From the NCBI GenBank assembly GCA_028683435.1, contig JAQUIG010000028.1, positions 1-35,640 on the forward strand: a stretch of 35,640 nt of DNA, read 5' to 3'. Below are positions 17,826-25,325 of this stretch, piece after piece. This DNA comes from Desulfuromonadaceae bacterium. GTDB taxonomy: Bacteria; Desulfobacterota; Desulfuromonadia; Geobacterales; Pseudopelobacteraceae. The position numbers and the translations under genes were made by a program. Numbering within the stretch: position 1 is the stretch's first letter; each line of letters begins with the position of its first letter. The notes below the pieces were generated by a model. The model did not search any database. It was not told the DNA's origin and saw only the letters and a program-made list of their open reading frames with translations.

Positions 17826-18299
17826 ATGGCCGAAGAGTTACAGACGACCCAGTACCTGACATTCAACCTGTCAGACGAGGTGTTTGCAGTTGACGTTGGG
17901 AGGGTGCGGGAAATTCTGGAGATTACCAGCATCACCAAGGTTCCTCAGACCCCCGAATTTATGCGCGGCGTCATCAACCTGCGCGGCAGTGTGGTGCCGG
18001 TGATCGACATGCGGCTCAAGTTCGGCATGAGCGAGACCGAACGCACGGTGAACACCTGTATTGTTGTAGTCGAGGTAGATATGGATGGCGAGAACATCGT
18101 CCTTGGTGCTCTGGCTGACAGTGTGCAGGAAGTCATCGAGATGGAATCTTCCCAGGTCGAGGCTGCGCCGCATATTGGCACACATCTGAACACCGATTTT
18201 ATCAAGGGGATGGGCAAATACAACGAGCGTTTTGTCATGATTCTCGATATTGACAAAATTTTTTCCGGTGACGAACTGGCTGCGGTGCAGGGGCCGTAA
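17826..18299 (+). CDS. cheW: Chemotaxis adaptor CheW
   Basis: A 157-residue cytoplasmic adaptor that joins chemoreceptors to CheA. The whole protein is one CheW domain: FNLSDEVFAVDVGRVREILE, TPEFMRGVINLRGSVVPVIDMRLKFG, and a C-terminal FVMILDIDKIFS strand. The start follows GGGGGAGGAA closely, a strong ribosome binding site. It is the first gene of the chemosensory operon and lies 58 bases before the receptor gene. Confidence 0.96.
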   Translation: MAEELQTTQYLTFNLSDEVFAVDVGRVREILEITSITKVPQTPEFMRGVINLRGSVVPVIDMRLKFGMSETERTVNTCIVVVEVDMDGENIVLGALADSVQEVIEMESSQVEAAPHIGTHLNTDFIKGMGKYNERFVMILDIDKIFSGDELAAVQGP

Positions 18300-18357
18300 A
18301 AGTGATTGCTGTCATGTATGTAAAAATAAATGATTTAACACAAATAGGGGGAATAGT

Positions 18358-21300
18358 ATGAGCTGGCTTAACAACATGAGTCTTAGTAAACGCCTGACGC
18401 TAGGTTTTGGAGTAGTGACAATCCTTTTGCTGGTGCTGACCGGGATCGGGATCAGGGGACTTTCCGTGCTTGATAACAATATGGAGCGGATCGTCAAGGT
18501 TAACATGGTGCGTATCGATGAGCTGAGTGATATGCGTAATGACATAGCCAATATCGGAATAAATGTTCGTAACATTATTGTCAATGATGACGCGGAAAAA
18601 AAGCGGGAATACAGTCAACGGATCACCAAGTCCCGTGAAGAGTTTGCAAAAGGCTTAAAAATAGTTGAGGACATGACCACTAAAACAGACACAAAATCAT
18701 TGGATCTTATCAGAAACTTGAAAGAGGCCCTTGAAAAATCCAATGTGTTGAACTCGAAAGTGATCGAACTTGCCATTGCAAATAAAGATGCAGATGCCGC
18801 ACCCCTTTTGAGCAAAGAGGCTGCTCCGGCCGAGCGCAAATTACAGGAAATAATTCAGGTTTTGATTGATCACAATAGCGACCGCAACAAGATACGTTAT
18901 GAAGAAGCTGTCGCAACGTATACCAATTCCAAAAACCTGATGTTGGGCCTTGGTGCGCTGGCAGTGATACTTGCTATTTTTACCGCGATCTTCCTGATCC
19001 GGTCGGTACTGCGTCAGCTTGGCGGCGACCCGAAAGAGGTCGGCGAAATTGCCAACTTTGTCGGTGCTGGCGATTTGAGCCACGATATTGTCCTTGCAGC
19101 GGGAGATACCACCAGTGTCATGGCTTCCATGAAGAAGATGGTGGAGGCCATCAAGGCCCTGACCAACGATGCCAATATGCTCTCCAAGGCCGCTATCGAA
19201 GGCAAGCTTGCCACCCGCGCCGATGCCAGCAAGCATCAGGGTGATTACCAGAAAATCATATCCGGCGTCAACGAGTGCCTCGATGCCGTCATCGGCCCAC
19301 TGAACGTAGCCGCCGAGTATGTTGACCGCATCTCCAAAGGCGATATTCCGCCGAAGATCAGCGACAGCTATAACGGCGATTTCAACGAAATCAAGAATAA
19401 CTTGAACGTTGCCATTGATGCCGTATCTGCCCTTGTCGCTGATGCTGGAGCGCTTTCCAGCGCCGCTATCGCTGGCAAGCTTGCCACCCGTGCCGATGCA
19501 TCAAAACATCAAGGCGATTTCCAGAAGATCGTACAGGGTGTAAACGAGACACTCGATGCCGTTATCGGCCCACTGAACGTAGCAGCAGAATACGTTGACC
19601 GCATCTCCAAGGGTGATATTCCGCCGAAGATCAGCGACAGCTACAACGGTGACTTCAACGAAATCAAGAATAACCTCAACGTCTGTATCGACGCAGTTAA
19701 CGCTTTGGTTGATGATGCCGGCCTGTTGGCCAAGGCTGCCATGGAAGGAAGGTTGAACACCCGTGCAGATGCCGCCAAACACCAGGGGGACTTCCGCAAG
19801 ATCGTGGCCGGTGTCAATAATACCATCGACCGTTTGGTCGGTCTGCTGGACGTCATGCCGGCACCGGCAATGATCATTGACCGCGACTTCAATGTACTCT
19901 ATATGAACAAATTGGGCGCCGAGGTTGGCAGCAGGAGCCAGCAGCAGGTCACCGGCAGCAAGTGTTATGACCACTTCCGTACGTCAGAGTGCAAAACCGA
20001 TAAGTGTGCCTGCCAGCGGGCCATGACCACGGGACAGCTCTCAAACAGCTCTACCGACGCTCATCCCGGCTCTCTCAATCTTGATATCGACTATACCGGA
20101 GTCCCGATCAAGGATGACAATGGAACTATTATCGCTGCCTTTGAGGTTGTTTCAGACCAGACCGCCGTCAAGAGAGCTGCCCGTACAGCTGACAAGCAAG
20201 CCCAATTCCAAAGTGATGAAGTTGGCAAATTGCTTATCAATCTTGAAAAACTTTCGGTTGGCGACCTGAATGTCAACACGGTAGTCGCTGCAAGCGATGA
20301 AGACACTCAGGCGATTTCACAAAATTTTGAACAGATCAATGGCTCCATCAAACAGAATATCTCCGCACTGAAAGGGATTACCGATGCTGCCAAGCAGGTT
20401 GCTCAGGGGAACCTGATGGTGGAACTCAAAAAGAGGAGTGACAACGATGACCTGATGGAATCTTTGGCCGCCATGGTAGCCAAGCTGAAAGAGGTCGTCA
20501 CGGAAGTCCAGTCTGCCGCTGACAATGTCGCTTCGGGAGGTCAGGAAATGTCCGCAACCGCCCAGCAGATGTCGCAGGGTGCCACTGAACAGGCAGCTTC
20601 CGCCGAAGAGGTCTCATCAAGTATGGAAGAGATGGCTTCAAGTATTCGCCAGAACACCGATAACGCCATGCAGACGGAAAAGATCGCCATCAAATCAGCA
20701 GCTGATGCCAAAGAAGGGGGCAAGGCTGTCATAGAAACCGTTGCTGCCATGAAGCAGATTGCTACTAAAATTTCGATTATCGAAGAGATTGCTCGTCAGA
20801 CCAACCTGCTGGCACTCAACGCCGCCATCGAAGCAGCAAGGGCTGGCGAACATGGTAAAGGCTTCGCTGTCGTCGCTTCCGAAGTCAGAAAGCTTGCCGA
20901 ACGGAGCCAATCTGCTGCCGGCGAAATCAGCCAGCTTTCCACCAGCAGCGTCGCCATTGCAGAGCAGGCGGGTGAAATGCTTACCAGGATGCTGCCTGAC
21001 ATCCAGAAAACAGCCGAACTGGTACAGGAAATCAGCGCTTCCAGCAAAGAACAGGATGCTGGTGCCGAACAGATCAACAAGGCCATTCAGCAGCTGGATC
21101 AGGTTATTCAGCAGAACGCCAGCGCTGCTGAAGAGATGGCCTCAACCACCGAGGAACTTTCCAGCCAGGCCGAGCAACTGAAAGCGACCATCGCATTCTT
21201 CACACTTGGCACAAGTGGTCAGAGAGCCTTGCCGGCGCCGCACCGCACTGTGCAGAGACAAATAGCACCAAGCCACCATGCTGCAGCGCACGTGTCACCT

Positions 21301-21408
21301 CATCAAGCAGGAAAAATAATTAAGGGTGCTAATAAAACAGGTGGCGTTAATATTGAGCTTGGGCACGGCGGGGCAGATGATTTAGATGAAGAGTTTGAAA
21401 AATATTAA
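18358..21408 (+). CDS. Methyl-accepting chemotaxis protein with poly-HAMP repeats and PAS domain
   Basis: A 1016-residue receptor. Order: membrane helix 1 (about 13-32), a four-helix-bundle periplasmic ligand domain (about 35-190), membrane helix 2 (about 193-215), HAMP (216-270), two and a half 91-residue HAMP-like units starting at 271, 362 and 453, a PAS domain (about 496-605) with a CX8CX4CXC cysteine cluster (GSKCYDHF...CKTDKCAC), another linker, and the signalling hairpin whose tip ([31 protein letters not shown], quoted across about 815-848 in two runs) binds CheA and CheW. The C-terminal residues EFEKY fit the x-aromatic-x-x-aromatic pattern of CheR-binding pentapeptides at the end of a flexible tail. 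The ATG follows GGGGGAA. The cysteines suggest a redox, metal or cofactor role, which is inference. Confidence 0.95.
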   Translation: MSWLNNMSLSKRLTLGFGVVTILLLVLTGIGIRGLSVLDNNMERIVKVNMVRIDELSDMRNDIANIGINVRNIIVNDDAEKKREYSQRITKSREEFAKGLKIVEDMTTKTDTKSLDLIRNLKEALEKSNVLNSKVIELAIANKDADAAPLLSKEAAPAERKLQEIIQVLIDHNSDRNKIRYEEAVATYTNSKNLMLGLGALAVILAIFTAIFLIRSVLRQLGGDPKEVGEIANFVGAGDLSHDIVLAAGDTTSVMASMKKMVEAIKALTNDANMLSKAAIEGKLATRADASKHQGDYQKIISGVNECLDAVIGPLNVAAEYVDRISKGDIPPKISDSYNGDFNEIKNNLNVAIDAVSALVADAGALSSAAIAGKLATRADASKHQGDFQKIVQGVNETLDAVIGPLNVAAEYVDRISKGDIPPKISDSYNGDFNEIKNNLNVCIDAVNALVDDAGLLAKAAMEGRLNTRADAAKHQGDFRKIVAGVNNTIDRLVGLLDVMPAPAMIIDRDFNVLYMNKLGAEVGSRSQQQVTGSKCYDHFRTSECKTDKCACQRAMTTGQLSNSSTDAHPGSLNLDIDYTGVPIKDDNGTIIAAFEVVSDQTAVKRAARTADKQAQFQSDEVGKLLINLEKLSVGDLNVNTVVAASDEDTQAISQNFEQINGSIKQNISALKGITDAAKQVAQGNLMVELKKRSDNDDLMESLAAMVAKLKEVVTEVQSAADNVASGGQEMSATAQQMSQGATEQAASAEEVSSSMEEMASSIRQNTDNAMQTEKIAIKSAADAKEGGKAVIETVAAMKQIATKISIIEEIARQTNLLALNAAIEAARAGEHGKGFAVVASEVRKLAERSQSAAGEISQLSTSSVAIAEQAGEMLTRMLPDIQKTAELVQEISASSKEQDAGAEQINKAIQQLDQVIQQNASAAEEMASTTEELSSQAEQLKATIAFFTLGTSGQRALPAPHRTVQRQIAPSHHAAAHVSPHQAGKIIKGANKTGGVNIELGHGGADDLDEEFEKY
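19168..19848 (+). repeat. Tandem 273-bp in-frame repeats inside the chemoreceptor gene
   Basis: Units at 19168-19440 and 19441-19713 are exactly 273 bases (91 codons) each and encode nearly the same sequence (about 88% identical residues); a third, partial and more diverged unit continues to about 19848. The shared core includes [34 protein letters not shown] and [20 protein letters not shown]. They are stacked HAMP-like modules. Close nucleotide similarity points to recent duplication or gene conversion. Confidence 0.9.
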
Positions 21409-21422
21409 TAAGATAGGAGTAA

Positions 21423-21505
21423 AGGGTCAGGGGCAAGGTTCTGGGCTCAAGAGTGATTCGAAATTAATTGATTATACTTGCGGCTCATCCTTTGCCCCTT
21501 ACCTC
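21423..21505. repeat. Inverted repeat between the receptor and CheR-like genes
   Basis: Arms at about 21423-21438 and 21489-21505 share the core AGGGGCAA / TTGCCCCT, with one bulged base, around a 50-base AT-rich loop. It occupies nearly all of the 104-base gap between the receptor gene and the next gene and could form a stem that ends or processes the mRNA. Confidence 0.6.
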
Positions 21506-21512
21506 TGAATTT

Positions 21513-22109
21513 ATGGCATTTACCTTCTTTTTTCGTGATTTACCGGTGCTCGAATACGCAGTAAATGAAACTATCAAACTTGCCATGGGGCGCATGCGCA
21601 TCAAGGTGTGGGATGCCGGCAGCGCTTTGGGTCAGGAACCTTATACACTGGCCATCCTTTTTGCGGAGCGTCTTGGCGCAACCTTTAACAATCTGTATCT
21701 TGATACCACTGATTATGACAGCGAAAATAATTTTGGCGATATTGTCAAGATGGCTACTTACAAGTATGAAGAATTACAGCGGATGCCGGTTGATATCTTT
21801 AATAAATATTTTGTTTCTCAAGGTAACGATCTCCACCAGGTCTGTGACAAGGTGCGTTCACGGGTCTTTTTTCAATACCACGACCTTCTCTCCCTGAGAC
21901 CAATTGGCTCGGATTATGCCTTGGTGGTCTGCAAAAATGTGCTGCTGCATTTTCAATACAGCGAGCGGATCGAAGTTATTAAAATGTATCACCAGGCTTT
22001 AAGCCCCGGCGGTTTCCTCGCTCTGGAAAATACCCAGAAAATGCCGCCTGAAATATCGCATCTGTTTGAACAGGTTGTGCCGGATGCCCAGCTGTATAGA
22101 AAACTGTAA
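21513..22109 (+). CDS. Short CheR-like methyltransferase
   Basis: A 198-residue protein similar to the SAM-dependent methyltransferase domain of CheR but without the N-terminal helical CheR domain. It starts MAFTFFFRDLPVLEY, aligning with the TxFFR motif of CheR. The SAM-binding motif reads WDAGSALGQEPYTLA where full CheR proteins have SAGCSTGEEPYTLA, and the catalytic-fold segment VVCKNVLLHF parallels CRNVVIYF. It ends without the GHSE motif (ENTQ instead). Compare the full-length CheR at 30176. The ATG lacks a clear ribosome binding site. It could modify a receptor or another protein, or be a non-catalytic SAM-binding relative. It directly abuts the next gene (TAAATG). Confidence 0.8.
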   Translation: MAFTFFFRDLPVLEYAVNETIKLAMGRMRIKVWDAGSALGQEPYTLAILFAERLGATFNNLYLDTTDYDSENNFGDIVKMATYKYEELQRMPVDIFNKYFVSQGNDLHQVCDKVRSRVFFQYHDLLSLRPIGSDYALVVCKNVLLHFQYSERIEVIKMYHQALSPGGFLALENTQKMPPEISHLFEQVVPDAQLYRKL

Positions 22110-22736
22110 ATGGAACATCTGGTGCAGGGTATTATGAGAGTCATTGAGTTATCCAGAGCACCATCTGTCTATACCTGTCGTTCTTATCTGATCCTTGGTG
22201 ATTGGAACGTGTTGGGTGATGTTAATACCCTGATAGACCCCGGGACAGATGGCTCGGTTATCGATCAGATCGAAACACTCTCCACCGGGTGCGGAAAGGT
22301 TCCGGTAGAACAGGTTATTCTGACGCACAACCATTTTGATCATGCAGCAGGTGTAGAGATTTTTAAACTGCGTTACGGGGCTCGTGTTTATGCCTGGTGC
22401 GATGGGAAAGATGTAGATGAACTGCTCTGCGACGGACACATTATAAAAGCCGGGGATGACCAGCTCCAGGTGATGCACACACCGGGGCACTCATCAGATT
22501 CGATCTGTCTGTATAATCATACTCACCGGATACTTTTTTCCGGTGATACACAATTGCGAGTTCGTACCGCAGGCGGGGTCTTCGTCCCGGAGTATATAGA
22601 GACGCTCAGACGTTTATCAACGCTGAGAATCGATACGGTCTATTCCGGGCATGATGAGCCGATTAACCACGATGCGGAGGGGATAATTCTTGAAACATTA
22701 CGGAATGTAAGAAACAGGACACTACAAAGCCCATGA
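22110..22736 (+). CDS. Metallo-beta-lactamase-fold hydrolase
   Basis: A 208-residue protein with the full metal-binding set of the glyoxalase II-like MBL superfamily: THNHFDHAAG (HxHxDH), the third-motif histidine in TPGHSSDS, the bridging aspartate in FSGDTQL, and the final histidine in SGHDEP. Both zinc or iron sites look intact. The substrate cannot be read from the sequence. The ATG immediately follows the stop of the CheR-like gene; an internal ATG at 22134 is an alternative start. An MBL enzyme inside a chemosensory operon is unusual. It has HxHxDH, so it is unlike the flavodiiron-type (HxExD) oxygen sensors. Confidence 0.85.
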   Translation: MEHLVQGIMRVIELSRAPSVYTCRSYLILGDWNVLGDVNTLIDPGTDGSVIDQIETLSTGCGKVPVEQVILTHNHFDHAAGVEIFKLRYGARVYAWCDGKDVDELLCDGHIIKAGDDQLQVMHTPGHSSDSICLYNHTHRILFSGDTQLRVRTAGGVFVPEYIETLRRLSTLRIDTVYSGHDEPINHDAEGIILETLRNVRNRTLQSP

Positions 22737-23107
22737 AAAAAACTGATATATTAAAATCTCCCGTGCCACCTCTGGATAATACGGAAACAATTGCCGTACT
22801 GGCGGAGGGAATAGCAGATAATTTCAATAACATCCTGACAACGGTTTTGGGGGCCTGCTCTCTGATCGACAAGGATGATCCTGCAAATGGGGAGTTACAG
22901 CAGTGCGTGGCCCTGATTCGGGGGTCTGCCGAACGTGCTGCGGCTCTGACAGACCGTCTGGCCAGCGCCATCACATTGGAGCAGGAGAATGTTCGCTCAG
23001 GTCGTCATCCGAGCGAGACCTCCCCTGCCGAGAGATCGGTTGATGACAAAAAGACTATTGATGATATAGTGACCGCCACGAATAATCCCGGAGGTGCAGT
23101 ATCATGA
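22733..23107 (+). CDS. Orphan histidine-kinase DHp-like fragment lacking the phospho-acceptor histidine
   Basis: A 124-residue soluble protein. Residues 20-80 align with the dimerisation helix pair of hybrid kinases whose motif is LAGGIAHDFNNLL; here it reads LAEGIADNFNNILTTVLG, with Asp29 in place of the histidine. The second helix (CVALIRGSAERAAALTDRL) is also recognisable. No ATPase domain follows: the rest is a polar tail. Start and stop overlap both neighbours by ATGA junctions, so it is a properly embedded operon member and not obvious debris. Possible roles are a scaffold or a competitor for receiver domains; these are inferences. Confidence 0.7.
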   Translation: MKKTDILKSPVPPLDNTETIAVLAEGIADNFNNILTTVLGACSLIDKDDPANGELQQCVALIRGSAERAAALTDRLASAITLEQENVRSGRHPSETSPAERSVDDKKTIDDIVTATNNPGGAVS

Positions 23108-23568
23108 AATCAGCCGTCGTCGTGTTGTCCGTTTTGCTACTCTGTCTTAATAGCGCCGTTTCTGGAGCAGCTTCTCCCGTGCTTCCCAAGGGGTATGCCG
23201 CCTGGAAGAAAAGTGTCCGTAAGGTTGTCACCGATAAAAGCTCTCTCTTCTACGGCATCCACTACATTTATGCAGACAAAAAAGCGGAGAAGGGGTATCT
23301 GGCCGGTAACAGATTCGCCGAGGGAAGCCGCATCGTTGTTGAGTCCTTTTCTATCAAGGGTGACCCTGCCGTTGACGGCCCCAAAAATATGATCGTCCTG
23401 ATGCAGAAGGACAAGCGCCAGAGGGCAACCGGCGGCTGGCTTTTTGCCGGTTTTGGCGTTGACGGCAAACCGAGCGGCCTTGATCCGGTGACTACCTGTT
23501 TCGGCTGCCACCAGAAGGACGCCGCGCAGAGGGATTTTGTGATTTCGACGAAGAAGGATTTTAAATAA
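23104..23568 (+). CDS. Cytochrome P460-like secreted haem protein
   Basis: A 154-residue protein with a Sec signal peptide (hydrophobic core about 4-20, likely cleavage near AVSGAAS) and a single c-type haem motif CFGCH at residues 132-136 near the C-terminus, as in the cytochrome P460 family. The upstream segment GGWLFAGFGVDGKP and LPKGYAAWKK at the mature N-terminus fit that fold. P460 proteins of ammonia oxidisers oxidise hydroxylamine or bind NO; many relatives have unknown roles. The ATG follows CGGAGGTG and overlaps the previous stop. Sitting among signalling genes, it may be a periplasmic redox or NO-responsive component, which is inference. Confidence 0.8.
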   Translation: MKSAVVVLSVLLLCLNSAVSGAASPVLPKGYAAWKKSVRKVVTDKSSLFYGIHYIYADKKAEKGYLAGNRFAEGSRIVVESFSIKGDPAVDGPKNMIVLMQKDKRQRATGGWLFAGFGVDGKPSGLDPVTTCFGCHQKDAAQRDFVISTKKDFK

Positions 23569-23586
23569 GTAGCAGATTGCACCGAA

Positions 23587-23668
23587 ACCCAACCCCCCTC
23601 AATCCCCCCTTATCAGGGGGGAGGCTTATGAAAAGCTCTCCCCTGATAAGGGGAGCGGGGAGGGGTTG
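23587..23668. repeat. Double-hairpin palindromic repeat
   Basis: Two adjacent hairpins, CCCCCCT-TATC-AGGGGGG (23604-23621) and CTCCCCT-GATA-AGGGGAG (23638-23655), are themselves arranged as an inverted pair with outer arms CCAACCCC and GGGGTTG. It fills the gap between the P460 gene and the receiver-kinase gene. Similar CCCCTTATCAGGGG elements are dispersed repeats in several bacteria. Confidence 0.8.
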
Positions 23669-23683
23669 TCTGGGGATTCCATC

Positions 23684-24901
23684 ATGACTGAACTTAAACA
23701 ACCCACAGAGATAACGATTCCTCACGTTTTGGTAGTGGATGACGAGCCTCAGATCCATCAGATGATTTCGCTCTGTCTTCAGAAGAGCGGTTTCCGGGTA
23801 TCCTGTGCCGAAAATGTGGCCGAAGCCTGCAAGGTGCTCGTTGTGGAACAGGTTGATGCGGTCGTCAGCGATGTCATGATGCCGGGGGAGGATGGCATCT
23901 CCTTTTTGGGCCGGGTGCACGAATCCTGGCCGGAGATCCCGGTTATCCTGATGACCGGCCATGCACAATTACAGATGGCCGTTAATGCCATCAAAAACGG
24001 TGCCTTTGACTTTGTCTACAAGCCGTTCGATTTCGACTATCTGCGCAAGATTGTTTTGCGGGCGGTCAATTACAGCAATCTGCAGAGGATCGAAAAAAAC
24101 TATCGCGTCGAACTGGAAGAAACGGTGGCCCGGCGAACCGCCGAACTGAAAGCGTCTATGGCTGAGCTCGATTTTGCCCGAACTGCGCTCCAGCAAGCCG
24201 CTGCCGACAAAAGCGCATTTATGTCGAACATTTCTCACGAAATGCGCACCCCGATGAACGGCGTGATCGGCTCTTTTGAGCTGCTGGCCGATGAGGATTT
24301 GTCCGGGAAAGCATCAGAGTATCTCTCCATGGCGCGCCAGTCTGCCGAGAGCATGATGGTGCTGATCAATCAGCTGCTGTCATTTAATACCCTGAATCTT
24401 CAAGGGGGCGGTACCTTTTACCATGATCTTATCGATCTGCGCTACACCCTGCAGTCACTGGTTGCGGGACAGCAGCCGGACTTCAACCGGAAAGGGCTTG
24501 CGCTTTCGCTGCAGATAGCTGAGGATCTGCCGCTGCAGATCTGGACCGACCGGGAAAAGTTTTGCCGTCTGTTTGAAATTCTGCTTGGCAATGCGCTCAA
24601 GTTTACCGATCATGGTGCCGTATCGCTGGATGCCTGCCGTACCTGTTCCGATGAAGAGGGGGATATTCTCCTCTGTACGATAACCGACAGCGGCGTCGGA
24701 ATTCCGGATGGCATGCTGGAGCGAATCTTTGAACCGTTTGTACAGGGGGACGCCTCTCTCTCACGCCGCTTTGGGGGAGTTGGACTTGGTCTGTCTATTG
24801 CCCTCCAAAATGCCTCGCTGCTAAATGGTCGTGTGCGGGCCGAGCATGTACCTGGCGGCGGCAGCCGTTTTACCGTATCCATCAAAATCAATACTCCATA
24901 G
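23684..24901 (+). CDS. Receiver-histidine kinase hybrid
   Basis: A 405-residue cytoplasmic protein. The N-terminal receiver (about 14-128) has Asp19-Asp20, phospho-acceptor Asp63, Thr91 and Lys113. A coiled-coil linker (about 135-175) leads into a HisKA domain with an intact H-box, SNISHEMRTPMNG, phospho-acceptor His185. The ATPase domain has an N-box (LLGNALKFTDHG), G1 (DSGVGIPDG) and G2 (GGVGLGLSIA). It has no membrane segment, so input is probably phosphorylation of its receiver. The ATG follows GGGGAT; a TTG six codons upstream lies in the repeat. It is the only kinase of its class in the window with its histidine, besides CheA, and is followed by a stand-alone receiver, its likely partner. 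Confidence 0.92.
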   Translation: MTELKQPTEITIPHVLVVDDEPQIHQMISLCLQKSGFRVSCAENVAEACKVLVVEQVDAVVSDVMMPGEDGISFLGRVHESWPEIPVILMTGHAQLQMAVNAIKNGAFDFVYKPFDFDYLRKIVLRAVNYSNLQRIEKNYRVELEETVARRTAELKASMAELDFARTALQQAAADKSAFMSNISHEMRTPMNGVIGSFELLADEDLSGKASEYLSMARQSAESMMVLINQLLSFNTLNLQGGGTFYHDLIDLRYTLQSLVAGQQPDFNRKGLALSLQIAEDLPLQIWTDREKFCRLFEILLGNALKFTDHGAVSLDACRTCSDEEGDILLCTITDSGVGIPDGMLERIFEPFVQGDASLSRRFGGVGLGLSIALQNASLLNGRVRAEHVPGGGSRFTVSIKINTP

Positions 24902-24917
24902 TTGAAGGAGAACTCCT

Positions 24918-25316
24918 GTGAAATGCCTGATTGCTGAGGATCACCTGCTGTCCCGTCGTATACTCAAAGAGCTGCTTCCGACCCAGTTTGACTCTGACAT
25001 AGCCGTGAACGGCCAGGAAGCGATTGACTCATTCCAGTTGGCGCACGATTCAAAACGCCCTTACGATGTAATCTTTATGGATATCATGATGCCGATAGTC
25101 GACGGACTGGAGGCGCTGCTCTGCATCCGCACCCTGGAGCGGAGAATGGAGATCCCGCACGAAATGGCGGTAAAAGTCATCATGACGACGGCCCTGGATG
25201 ATCCGCACACGGTAATCAGGTCATTAAACGAGTGCCAGGCGGACTCATATATCGTTAAACCTCTGAGCAGGCAAAAATTGATAACTGAGCTGCGCAAACT
25301 TAAACTGTTGAAATAG
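24918..25316 (+). CDS. Stand-alone response regulator receiver
   Basis: A 132-residue receiver domain with no output domain: acidic pair Glu7-Asp8, phospho-acceptor Asp55 in VIFMDIMMP, Thr in IMTTALDD, and Lys in IVKPLS. A short insertion (ERRMEIPHEMA) precedes the fourth strand. The GTG start follows GAAGGAGAA. It lies 16 bases after the hybrid kinase and 9 bases before the next gene, so it probably takes phosphate from His185 of that kinase or from CheA. Confidence 0.9.
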   Translation: MKCLIAEDHLLSRRILKELLPTQFDSDIAVNGQEAIDSFQLAHDSKRPYDVIFMDIMMPIVDGLEALLCIRTLERRMEIPHEMAVKVIMTTALDDPHTVIRSLNECQADSYIVKPLSRQKLITELRKLKLLK

Positions 25317-25325
25317 GTATAATTC

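Noticed and set aside
22110..22736. Possible flavodiiron-type oxygen sensor (ODP) as found in some chemotaxis loci
   Set aside because: The metal motif is HxHxDH, typical of hydrolytic MBL proteins, not the HxExD set of flavodiiron relatives.
23561..23968. A 135-codon minus-strand frame over the double-hairpin repeat and the start of the hybrid kinase
   Set aside because: Part of it is the translation of the palindromic repeat and the rest is antisense to the receiver domain.
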